A stretch of 64,000 bases of DNA, from NCBI RefSeq assembly GCF_001667265.1, contig NZ_LZHW01000043.1:1-64000 (forward strand), read 5' to 3'. The first letter of the stretch is position 1; every line of letters starts with the position of its first letter. The notes under the pieces are model-generated. The model was not told the DNA's origin, ran no database searches, and saw only the letters and a list, made by a program, of their open reading frames with translations. Below are positions 57,037 to 64,000 of the stretch, in pieces. The translations under genes were made by a program, and so were the position numbers. This DNA is from Mycobacterium sp. ACS4331. Its GTDB lineage: Bacteria; Actinomycetota; Actinomycetes; Mycobacteriales; Mycobacteriaceae.

Positions 57037-59778
57037 TCAGTGCGCCGCGGCGTCCCAGCTGCGTCCGAATCCCACCGACACCTCCAACGGCACGTCCAGC
57101 GGGTAGGCGCCGCCCATCTTGTCGCGGACCAGCGCCTCGACCTGCTCCCGCTCGCCGTCGACGACCTCGAGCAGCAGTTCGTCGTGGACCTGCAGCAGCA
57201 TGCGGGACCGCAGCTTCGCCTCGGTCAGCGCTTTGTCCACCTCGATCATCGCGACCTTGATGATGTCGGCCGCGCTGCCCTGGATCGGGGCGTTGAGCGC
57301 GGCCCGCTCGGCGGCCTCACGGACATTGCGGTTGCTGCTGTCCAGTTCGGGCAGGTAGCGGCGGCGCCCGAGCACCGTCGAGGTGTAGCCGTCCTTGCGG
57401 GCCTGCTCGACCACGGACTGCAGGTAGTCACGCACCCCGCCGAACCGGGCGAAGTACTGGTCCATCTGCGCCTTGGCCTCTTCGGTGGAGATCTTCAGCT
57501 GCGAGGCCAGCCCATACGCCGACAGGCCGTACGCCAGGCCGTAGGACATCGCCTTGACCCGGCGGCGCAGCTCGGGGGTGACCTCGGCGATGTCGACACC
57601 GAATGCGCGCGAGGCGACGAACGAGTGCAGGTCCTCGCCGGTGTTGAACGCCTCGATCAGCCCCTCGTCCCCGGAGAGGTGGGCCATGATGCGCATCTCG
57701 ATCTGGCTGTAGTCCGCCGTCATCAGTTCGGCGTAGCCGTCGCCGACGACGAACGCGTCGCGGATCTCGCGTCCCGCCTCGGTGCGGATCGGGATGTTCT
57801 GCAGGTTGGGCTCGGTGGACGACAGCCGCCCCGTCGCGGCGATGGTCTGGTTGAACGTCGTGTGAATCCGGCCGTCGGAGGCCACCGCGTTCAACAGGCC
57901 GTCGACGGTGACCTTGAGGCGGGTGACGTCACGGTGGGTCAGCAGGTGCTGCAGGAACGGGTGCCCGGTCTTGTCGAAAAGCGACTGCAGCGCGTCGGCA
58001 TCGGTGGTGTACCCGGTCTTGGTGCGCTTGGTCTTCGGCATCTCCAGTTCGTCGAACAGCACGACCTGCAACTGCTTGGGCGACCCGAGGTTGATCTGCT
58101 TGCCGATGACGCCATAGGCGGCCTCGGCCGCGTCGCGGATCTGGTCACCGAACGTGCTCTGCAGCTGAGTCAGCCGGTCCAGGTCCACGGCGATGCCGCG
58201 GGACTCCATGGCCGCCAGCGCCGTCTGCACGGGCAGCTCCATCTCACCCAGCAGCGCCGAGGAGTCGATCCGCGCCAGTTCGGCGTCCAACGCGTCGGCC
58301 AGATCGATGACGGCCCGCGCCCGCAGGATCAGCGTCTGCACGGCCTGAGTGTCGACGCCGTCAGTGTCGTCGAGCAGTGAAAGCTGCTGCTGCTCAGGGG
58401 TGTCCGCACGCAGTTCACGCCGCAGGTACCGCAGCGACAGATCGTCGAGGGTGAAGCTGCGCTGCCCCGGCCGGACCAGGTAGGCGGCCAGCGCGGTGTC
58501 CGACGTGACCCCGGCCAGCGACCAGCCGCGACCCTCGAGATCGTGAATCGCCAGCTTGGCCTCGTGCAGGGCCTTGGGGTGGGCGGGATCGGCCAGCCAC
58601 GCTCCGAGGGCGGCATCGTCGTCGGGGGTCAGCGTCGCGGTGTCGATGTAGCAGCCGTCGCCGTCGGCCGCGGCGATCGCGAGTGCGGTCGCGTCGGCGT
58701 CGAAGGCGAGGTGGGTGCCGACCACGGCGATGCCCGCCCGCCGGCCGTCGCAGACGTGCTCGGCCAGCCAGGCCCCGACAGTTCCGGGGACCAGTGCGTC
58801 ACCGCGGACGTCGAACCCCTCCTCGACCTCGGGATCGGCTGACGCCAGGGTGTCGAACAGGCGGTCGCGCAGGACGCGGAACTCCAGGTCGTCGAACAGC
58901 CGGTGGATGTGGTCGCGATCCCAGGGCTGCATGCGCAGCGTGTCCGGGGTCTGCGCCAGCGGCACGTCCTTGATCAGGTCGGTCAGTTCCCGGTTGAGGA
59001 TCACCGAGGCGAGGTTGGCGCGCAGCGACTCACCGACCTTGCCCTTCACGGCGTCGACGTTGTCGACCAGGGCCTGCAGCGAACCGTATTCGGCGATCCA
59101 CTTGGTGGCGGTCTTCTCCCCCACTCCGGGGATGCCCGGCAGGTTGTCGCTCGGGTCGCCGCGCAGCGCCGCGAAGTCGGGGTACTGCGCCGGGGTCAGC
59201 CCGTACTTCTCGACGACCGCCTCAGGGGTGAAGCGAGTGAGCTCGCTGACGCCCTTCCGCGGGTACAGCACCGTCACGTCGTCGCTGACCAACTGCAGCG
59301 AGTCGCGGTCACCCGTGACCACCAGAACGCGGTAGCCCTCGTTCTCCGCCTGGGTCGCCAGGGTCGCGATGATGTCATCGGCCTCGAAGCCGGGCTCGGC
59401 CAACACCGTGATGCCCAGCGCGCCGAGCACCTCCTTGGTGATGTCGATCTGACCGCGGAACTCGTCCGGCGTCGCGGCCCGGCCCTCCTTGTACTCCGGG
59501 TACTTCTCCTTGCGGAAGGTCTGCCTGGACACGTCGAACGCGGCGGCGATGTGCGTGGGCCCCTCATCCCGCAGCAGGTTGATCAGCATGGCGGTGAATC
59601 CGTAGACCGCATTGGTGGTCAGCCCACCCTGGGTCTTGAAGTTCTCCGCGGGCAGGGCATAGAAGGCGCGGAACGCCAACGAGTTGCCGTCCAGCAGCAT
59701 CAGGGTGGGTTTGGCCTGGGCCTGCTCGGCGGCCTGATCGGAAGCCTTCTTGGACTCTGCTGTCTTGGCGGGACTCAC
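57037..59778 (-). CDS. polA: DNA polymerase I
   Basis: Gap-filling and Okazaki-processing polymerase. Of 913 residues, about 25-310 are the 5'-3' exonuclease/flap domain (LMLLDGNSLAFRAFYALP, EPGFEADDIIATLA, VTGDRDSLQLVSDD, PGIPGVGEKTA), about 320-510 a 3'-5' exonuclease-like domain, and about 530-913 the polymerase with motif A DYSQIEMR, motif B RRRVKAMSYGLAYG and motif C QVHDELLLE. The middle domain appears to lack the proofreading aspartate/glutamate motifs, as known for mycobacterial Pol I. The GTG at 59778 follows a -10 box by seven bases; an in-frame ATG at 59796 would overlap that box. Confidence 0.96.
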   Translation of the reverse strand: MSPAKTAESKKASDQAAEQAQAKPTLMLLDGNSLAFRAFYALPAENFKTQGGLTTNAVYGFTAMLINLLRDEGPTHIAAAFDVSRQTFRKEKYPEYKEGRAATPDEFRGQIDITKEVLGALGITVLAEPGFEADDIIATLATQAENEGYRVLVVTGDRDSLQLVSDDVTVLYPRKGVSELTRFTPEAVVEKYGLTPAQYPDFAALRGDPSDNLPGIPGVGEKTATKWIAEYGSLQALVDNVDAVKGKVGESLRANLASVILNRELTDLIKDVPLAQTPDTLRMQPWDRDHIHRLFDDLEFRVLRDRLFDTLASADPEVEEGFDVRGDALVPGTVGAWLAEHVCDGRRAGIAVVGTHLAFDADATALAIAAADGDGCYIDTATLTPDDDAALGAWLADPAHPKALHEAKLAIHDLEGRGWSLAGVTSDTALAAYLVRPGQRSFTLDDLSLRYLRRELRADTPEQQQLSLLDDTDGVDTQAVQTLILRARAVIDLADALDAELARIDSSALLGEMELPVQTALAAMESRGIAVDLDRLTQLQSTFGDQIRDAAEAAYGVIGKQINLGSPKQLQVVLFDELEMPKTKRTKTGYTTDADALQSLFDKTGHPFLQHLLTHRDVTRLKVTVDGLLNAVASDGRIHTTFNQTIAATGRLSSTEPNLQNIPIRTEAGREIRDAFVVGDGYAELMTADYSQIEMRIMAHLSGDEGLIEAFNTGEDLHSFVASRAFGVDIAEVTPELRRRVKAMSYGLAYGLSAYGLASQLKISTEEAKAQMDQYFARFGGVRDYLQSVVEQARKDGYTSTVLGRRRYLPELDSSNRNVREAAERAALNAPIQGSAADIIKVAMIEVDKALTEAKLRSRMLLQVHDELLLEVVDGEREQVEALVRDKMGGAYPLDVPLEVSVGFGRSWDAAAH

Positions 59779-59785
59779 GCGGTCA

Positions 59786-59791
59786 ACTCTA
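59786..59791 (-). promoter_or_regulatory. -10 box of a leaderless promoter for polA
   Basis: TAGAGT on the minus strand, seven bases before the GTG at 59778. Confidence 0.5.
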
Positions 59792-59891
59792 GGCATCCGC
59801 TCCGACAGCGGACGCGTCCTGGGCCATGTCGCGGCCTCCCACTGGGCAGGACAAGACTGCAACACGTTTCAGTTCTGCCGGATTACTCCGT

Positions 59892-59897
59892 TACGCT
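59892..59897 (+). promoter_or_regulatory. -10 box of a leaderless promoter for the DUF35/thiolase operon
   Basis: TACGCT followed after six bases by the GTG at 59904. This supports the short start and would drive both genes. Confidence 0.5.
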
Positions 59898-59903
59898 GAT
59901 TCG

Positions 59904-60350
59904 GTGCCAGGAGCTACGGACGCCACCAGCCAGCCCGCGATCGACGGGTGGTGGTCACAGGACGAGACCGGATCGCCGAACCTGATCGGCGGAAAGTGCA
60001 CGGAATGCGGAACGTATGTGTTCCCGCCGCGCTCCAACAACTGCCCGAACCCCGCATGTGACAGCGACGTGCTGGAGGCCGTCGCGCTGTCCCGCCGCGG
60101 GAAGGTGTGGAGCTACACCGAGAACCGCTACGCGCCGCCACCCCCCTACCCGTCCCCCGACCCGTTCGAGCCGTTCGCGGTCGCCGCGGTCGAACTCGCC
60201 GATGAGGGCCTGATCGTGCTCGGCAAGGTCGTCGAGGGCACACTGGCCGCCGACCTCAAGGTCGGCATGGAAGTCGAACTGAGCACCGAAGTCCTCTACG
60301 TCGACGACGAGGGCATCGAGCGTCTCACCTACGCCTGGAGGATCCCGTGA
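59904..60350 (+). CDS. DUF35 OB-fold zinc-ribbon protein
   Basis: A 148-residue partner protein of thiolase-like enzymes. The zinc ribbon has cysteines in KCTECG and NCPNPACD (near 31-52), and the OB fold follows (GKVWSYTENRYAPPP, PFAVAAVELADEGLIVLGKV). In steroid and lipid breakdown such proteins form complexes with SCP2-type thiolases and help bind the acyl-CoA. The stop overlaps the next gene as GTGA, so the two proteins are made together and probably form a complex. It matches Rv1628c in position. Confidence 0.9.
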   Translation: MPGATDATSQPAIDGWWSQDETGSPNLIGGKCTECGTYVFPPRSNNCPNPACDSDVLEAVALSRRGKVWSYTENRYAPPPPYPSPDPFEPFAVAAVELADEGLIVLGKVVEGTLAADLKVGMEVELSTEVLYVDDEGIERLTYAWRIP

Positions 60351-61546
60351 GTCCCGATCCGGTGTACATCCTGGGTGCCGGCATGCACCCGTGGGGCAAG
60401 TGGGGCAACGACTTCACCGAGTACGGTGTCGTGGCCGCCCGCGCGGCGCTGGCCGAAGCCGGAATCGACTGGCGCCAAATCCAACTGGTGGCCGGCGCAG
60501 ACACCATCCGCAACGGCTACCCCGGCTTCATCGCGGGCTCCACCTTCGCCCAGAAGCTCGGCTGGAACGGCGTCCCGGTGTCCTCGAGCTACGCGGCCTG
60601 CGCCAGTGGATCCCAGGCGCTGCAGAGCGCGCGCGCCCACATCCTGGCGGGCTTCTGCGACGTCGCGCTCGTGATCGGTGCCGACACCACACCCAAGGGC
60701 TTCTTCGCTCCCGTCGGCGGTGAACGTCGCAATGACCCCGACTGGCAGCGGTTCCACCTCATCGGCGCCACCAACCCCGTCTACTTCGCGCTGCTGGCGC
60801 GCCGCCGAATGGACCTCTATGGCGCCACCTTGGAGGACTTCGCCCAGGTCAAGGTGAAGAACTCCCGGCATGGCCTGAACAACCCCAACGCGCGGTTCCG
60901 CAAGGAGTCCACCGTTGAGGACGTTCTGGCCAGTCCTGTGGTGGCCGATCCCCTTCGGCTGCTCGACATCTGCGCCACCTCCGACGGGGCGGCCGCCCTG
61001 ATCGTGGCGAGCAGGTCATTCGCCGAGAAGCACCTCGGATCGGTCGAGGGTGTGCCGTCGGTGCGCGCGGTCAGCACCGTCACCCCGCGCTATCCGCAGC
61101 ACCTGCCCGAACTGCCCGACATCGCAACGGATTCCACCGCTGTGGTGCCCGCGCCGGAGCGGGTGTTCAAGGATCAGATCCTCGACGCCGCATACGCCGA
61201 GGCCGGCATCGGCCCCGAGGACGTCAGCGTCGCCGAGGTCTACGACCTGTCCACCGCACTGGAACTGGACTGGTATGAGCACCTCGGCCTGTGCGCCAAG
61301 GGCGAGGCCGAAGCACTGCTTCGCAGCGGTGCCACCTCACTGGGCGGGCGCGTCCCGGTCAACCCCTCCGGCGGCCTCGCGTGCTTCGGTGAAGCCATCC
61401 CCGCCCAGGCGATCGCCCAAGTCTGCGAGTTGACCTGGCAGCTCAAGGGCCAAGCCACGGGACGCCAGGTCGAGGGCGCCAAGGTGGGCGTCACCGCCAA
61501 CCAGGGCCTGTTCGGACACGGCTCCTCGGTGATCGTCGCACGCTAG
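60347..61546 (+). CDS. Thiolase-family lipid-transfer protein (SCP2-thiolase-like)
   Basis: A 399-residue thiolase-fold enzyme of the SCP-x/nonspecific lipid-transfer group. The nucleophile cysteine is in YAACASGSQA near 83. The C-terminal half has EVYDLSTALELDWYEHLGL near 291, NPSGGLACFGEAIPAQAIAQV near 342 and the GHGSSVIV end, where a usual thiolase has the CxG cysteine. The variation there suggests a retro-aldol or other C-C cleavage or a condensing role in place of ordinary beta-ketothiolysis. It is coupled to the DUF35 gene and corresponds to Rv1627c. The substrate is unknown. Confidence 0.88.
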   Translation: MSPDPVYILGAGMHPWGKWGNDFTEYGVVAARAALAEAGIDWRQIQLVAGADTIRNGYPGFIAGSTFAQKLGWNGVPVSSSYAACASGSQALQSARAHILAGFCDVALVIGADTTPKGFFAPVGGERRNDPDWQRFHLIGATNPVYFALLARRRMDLYGATLEDFAQVKVKNSRHGLNNPNARFRKESTVEDVLASPVVADPLRLLDICATSDGAAALIVASRSFAEKHLGSVEGVPSVRAVSTVTPRYPQHLPELPDIATDSTAVVPAPERVFKDQILDAAYAEAGIGPEDVSVAEVYDLSTALELDWYEHLGLCAKGEAEALLRSGATSLGGRVPVNPSGGLACFGEAIPAQAIAQVCELTWQLKGQATGRQVEGAKVGVTANQGLFGHGSSVIVAR

Positions 61547-61549
61547 CCT
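61544..61549 (+). promoter_or_regulatory. -10 box of a leaderless promoter for the SMP-30 gene
   Basis: TAGCCT overlaps the thiolase stop and ends seven bases before the GTG at 61557. Confidence 0.45.
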
Positions 61550-61556
61550 TGTCGGC

Positions 61557-62393
61557 GTGAGAACACTCGCGCCGGACCCGTTCCTCGCCGGGCTGGTCTA
61601 CGGCGAGGGACCGCGGTGGCACGACGGCCGGCTGTGGTTCACCGACGGGCTCGCCGGTCGGGTGTGCTCGGCCGGGGCATCTGGCGACCTGGTGGTCGAA
61701 GCCACGATTCCGCGCGCATCGGGGCTGGGCTGGCTTCCGGACCGGACACTGGTGGTGTCAACGCTTTTCGAGCCGTCGCTGCACTATGTCGACCCGGCTG
61801 GATCGGCGTCGGTGTCCGATCTGAGCGGCCTCGCCTGGTCGACGAACGACATGGTCGTGGCACCCGACGGCAGAACCTACGTCGATCTGTACCGACTGAC
61901 CGACGGCGGCCTCGTGGGTGATATCGCGCTGATCGACTCCGACCGCACCGCGCACATCGTCGCCACCGGACTCGCACTGCCCAACGGGCTGGGATTCCTG
62001 CCCGATGGTGCGACGCTGGTCGTCAGCGAAACCAGGGGTTCGCGAATTCTGGCGTTTCGGGTCGAGCCCGACGGCAGCCTCGGTGAGGCGGAGGTCTTCG
62101 CCGACCTGGGTCCCGGCCGGCACCCCGATGGACTGTGCGTCGACGTCGAGGGCGGGGTGTGGGTCGGTTGCTACGACAGTGCGGAGTTCCTCCGCGTCAC
62201 AGCCGGCGGCACCATCACCCATCGCATCCCCATCGACACGGGCTGGGCCGTGGCCCCGGCGCTGGGCGGTGCCGACGGACGCACGCTGTACCTGGTGATC
62301 GACGACACCGACCATGCCGCACTGACCAACGGCGAGTCCACGGGCTGGATCATGCAGGCCCGGGTCGAGATTCCGGGCGCCGGATCACCCTGA
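61557..62393 (+). CDS. SMP-30/gluconolactonase-family lactonase
   Basis: A 278-residue six-bladed beta-propeller hydrolase. Family signs are the metal glutamate in VYGEGPRWHDGRLWFTD near 15-32, the STNDMVVAPDGRTYVDL segment near 95 with the metal asparagine, GLALPNGLGFLPDG near 138, and HPDGLCVDVEGGVWVG near 187 with the catalytic aspartate. Such enzymes open lactone rings or hydrolyse related esters. It follows the DUF35/thiolase pair by ten bases and could act on a product of that pathway (inference). Confidence 0.88.
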   Translation: MRTLAPDPFLAGLVYGEGPRWHDGRLWFTDGLAGRVCSAGASGDLVVEATIPRASGLGWLPDRTLVVSTLFEPSLHYVDPAGSASVSDLSGLAWSTNDMVVAPDGRTYVDLYRLTDGGLVGDIALIDSDRTAHIVATGLALPNGLGFLPDGATLVVSETRGSRILAFRVEPDGSLGEAEVFADLGPGRHPDGLCVDVEGGVWVGCYDSAEFLRVTAGGTITHRIPIDTGWAVAPALGGADGRTLYLVIDDTDHAALTNGESTGWIMQARVEIPGAGSP

Positions 62394-62396
62394 GCC

Positions 62397-62627
62397 ATGC
62401 CGAAGTTCGTCGTCGCCCGGGTCAAACCGGGCAGCAGGAAGGGCCCGCTGATCGAGTCGGGACCCGAGGGTGAGCTGATCGTCTACGTGCGCGAACGCGC
62501 CGTCGACGGCAAGGCCAACACGGCCGTCATCCGAGCGCTCGCCGCACATTTCGGCGTCGCGCCCAGCCGCGTCGAACTTGTGTCGGGCCCGGCGTCGCGC
62601 CTCAAACGATTTCGGATCGAGGACTAG
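62397..62627 (+). CDS. DUF167 (YggU) family protein
   Basis: A 76-residue protein of the YggU/UPF0235 family, conserved but of unknown function. The family pattern is VKPGSRKGP near 10, then VYVRERAVDGKANTAVIRALAAHFGV and VELVSGPASRLKRFRI. The ATG lies three bases after the lactonase stop. It ends five bases from the convergent ABC ATPase gene. Confidence 0.88.
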   Translation: MPKFVVARVKPGSRKGPLIESGPEGELIVYVRERAVDGKANTAVIRALAAHFGVAPSRVELVSGPASRLKRFRIED

Positions 62628-62632
62628 GCAGC

Positions 62633-63373
62633 TCAGGCGACGCCGAGATAGGCCGCGCGAATGCTGTCGTCGGCCAGCAGGTCTCGCGCGACGCCTTCGC
62701 GTGTGATGGTGCCGGTCTCCAGGATGTAGGCGCGGTCGGAGCGACTCAGGGCCTGCTGGGCGTTCTGCTCGACCAGCAGCACCGTGGTGCCCTGCCGGTT
62801 GATCTCGGAGATGATCTTGAAGATCTGCGAGATCACCATGGGCGCGAGGCCCATCGACGGCTCGTCGAGCAGCAGCACCTTGGGCCGGGCCATCAGGGCA
62901 CGCCCGATCGCCAGCATCTGCTGCTCTCCGCCCGACAGCGTGCCCCCCACCTGGTCACGACGCTCGGCCAACCGCGGGAATGTCTCGAAAATCCAGTCCA
63001 GCCGCTCCCGGTGCTGCTCGCGGGTCGGGAATTTGCGCCCGTAACAGCCCATTTCGAGGTTCTCCACGACTGTCATCCCCGGGAACACGCCGCGGCCCTC
63101 GGGAGACTGGATCAGCCCGTCGATGACCCGCTTGTGGGCCTTGACGTTCGAGACATCCACGCCGTCGAACCACACCGATCCCGAGGTCAACGGACGCAGA
63201 CCCGAGATGGCCCGCATCAAGGTCGTCTTGCCGGCACCGTTGGCGCCCAGCAGCGTGACCAACTCGCCCTCGTGCACGACCAGCGAGACACCGTGCAGCG
63301 CTTCGATCCTGCCGTAGTGCACGACGGCGTCGCGCACCTCCAAGAGCACCGGACGGTCACTCGAGTTCGTCAT
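62633..63373 (-). CDS. livF: Branched-chain amino acid-type ABC transporter ATPase (LivF)
   Basis: One of two ATPases of a high-affinity branched-chain amino acid (or related hydrophobic substrate) importer. Of 246 residues, Walker A is GANGAGKTT near 43, the signature is LSGGEQQMLAIGRALM near 144, and Walker B is LLLDEPSMGLAP near 165. The sequence from YGRIEALHGVS and EGRGVFPGMTVVENLEMG is characteristic of LivF. The ATG overlaps the livG end by 17 bases. Permeases and binding protein presumably lie beyond the right edge. Confidence 0.9.
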   Translation of the reverse strand: MTNSSDRPVLLEVRDAVVHYGRIEALHGVSLVVHEGELVTLLGANGAGKTTLMRAISGLRPLTSGSVWFDGVDVSNVKAHKRVIDGLIQSPEGRGVFPGMTVVENLEMGCYGRKFPTREQHRERLDWIFETFPRLAERRDQVGGTLSGGEQQMLAIGRALMARPKVLLLDEPSMGLAPMVISQIFKIISEINRQGTTVLLVEQNAQQALSRSDRAYILETGTITREGVARDLLADDSIRAAYLGVA

Positions 63374-64000
63374 CGGGCACTCCCAGGTAGGCGGCGATCA
63401 CCTTCGGATCCTCTCGAATCTCGGCGGGCAGACCGTCGGCGATCTTCCGGCCGAACTCAAGCACGACGATCCGGTCCGTGACGCCCATGACCAGTCGCAT
63501 GTCGTGCTCGATCAGCAGCACGGTGTAGCCGTCCGCACGGATCGCGTGGATCAGGTCGATCAGCGCGGCCTTCTCACTCGGGTTGAAGCCCGCCGCCGGT
63601 TCGTCGAGGCACAGCAGCTTGGGTTCGGTGGCCAGCGCCCGGGCGATCTCCAGTCGCCTCTGGTCGCCGTAGGAGAGGTTCTTGGCCTTCTCCTCACCCC
63701 GGTGGGCGATGCCGACGAACTGCAGCAGCGCTGCGGCCTTCTCGATCGCGGTGTGCTCCTCACGACGGTGCCGCGGCGTGCGGAAGATGGCGCCGGGCAC
63801 CGAGGTTCGATGCCGGGCATCCGTCGCCACCACCACGTTCTCGAGCGCCGTCATCTCACCCCAGAGCCGAATGTTCTGAAATGTTCGGGCGATCCCCCGG
63901 CGGGTGATCTGGTGACGCTTGATGCGGCCCAACGGTTCACCGTCGAAGATCACGGTGCCCGAACTGGGCCGGTACACCCCGGTCATGGCGTTGAAGCAGG
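63357..64000 (-). CDS. livG: Branched-chain amino acid-type ABC transporter ATPase (LivG), cut by the window edge
   Basis: The partial gene encodes the C-terminal 210 or so residues. The frame stays open to base 64000, where it reads CFNAMTGVY, the segment just after Walker A in LivG, so the ATG at 63986 is internal and not the start. Visible parts are TRRGIARTFQNIRLWGEMTALENV, the signature LSYGDQRRLEIARAL, Walker B CLDEPAAGFNPSE, and the LivG tail GRKIADGLPAEIREDPKVIAAYLG. The real start and Walker A lie about 40-50 codons beyond the right edge. Confidence 0.9.
   Translation of the reverse strand, partial: CFNAMTGVYRPSSGTVIFDGEPLGRIKRHQITRRGIARTFQNIRLWGEMTALENVVVATDARHRTSVPGAIFRTPRHRREEHTAIEKAAALLQFVGIAHRGEEKAKNLSYGDQRRLEIARALATEPKLLCLDEPAAGFNPSEKAALIDLIHAIRADGYTVLLIEHDMRLVMGVTDRIVVLEFGRKIADGLPAEIREDPKVIAAYLGVPDDELE

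Overview
This is a high-GC actinobacterial chromosome segment, most likely from a fast-growing mycobacterium (Mycolicibacterium). The support is a continuous set of mycobacterial proteins (LysX with its N-terminal flippase domain, CoaE fused to a GrpB-like domain, a hydrolase/acyl-CoA synthetase fusion, the argCJBDFRGH operon) in an order that, from memory, runs parallel to the M. tuberculosis Rv1689-Rv1627 block. In addition, tyrS is followed by an rRNA-type promoter and leader, which is how the extra rrn operon of fast growers is placed. No insertion sequence, prophage, integrase or CRISPR array was seen.

Layout. 1-293: rRNA promoter and antitermination-type leader reading off the left edge. 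294-4404: tyrS, mpg, and a divergent ABC transporter with its TetR regulator. 4401-11243: Trm112-like protein, a secreted protein, the fusion lipid enzyme, an ABC-F (Uup-type) ATPase, an alpha/beta hydrolase and an HNH protein. 11280-19808: the arginine operon argC-J-B-D-F-R-G-H, mostly with 4-base overlaps, behind a single ARG box. 19886-31243: pheST, a membrane-anchored FMN synthase-like protein, an adenylate cyclase, a DUF2236 oxidase-like gene behind a palindromic operator, an acyl-CoA dehydrogenase, tsnR, rplT-rpmI-infC with a structured leader, and DUF1844. 31292-44358: lysX, an esterase, a winged-helix protein, a methionine aminopeptidase and XRE regulator pair sharing twin operators, uvrA, an MBL hydrolase, an unknown membrane protein and a universal stress protein. 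44655-64000: GT-C mannosyltransferase, holin-like protein, tRNA-Cys, MFS exporter, uvrB, DUF402, a secreted protein, a cation exchanger, coaE, rpsA, PrsW-type protease, polA, DUF35 + thiolase, an SMP-30 lactonase, DUF167 and two branched-chain amino acid ABC ATPases, the last cut by the right edge.

Most of the window is housekeeping: translation (tyrS, pheST, infC, rpmI, rplT, rpsA, tRNA-Cys), arginine synthesis, DNA repair and replication (mpg, uvrA, uvrB, polA) and CoA synthesis. The most interesting signals are regulatory. Two identical inverted GGTAT-N4-ATACC operators lie between map and an XRE gene. A terminator hairpin with a UUCG loop and six T lies in the infC leader ahead of a likely AUC start codon. 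A palindrome covers the -35 region of the DUF2236 promoter. More than a dozen genes have a TANNNT box 6-8 bases before the start codon, the pattern expected of leaderless mRNAs. Positions of starts and domains are from reading the sequence by eye; family names rest on recognised motifs and not on searches.
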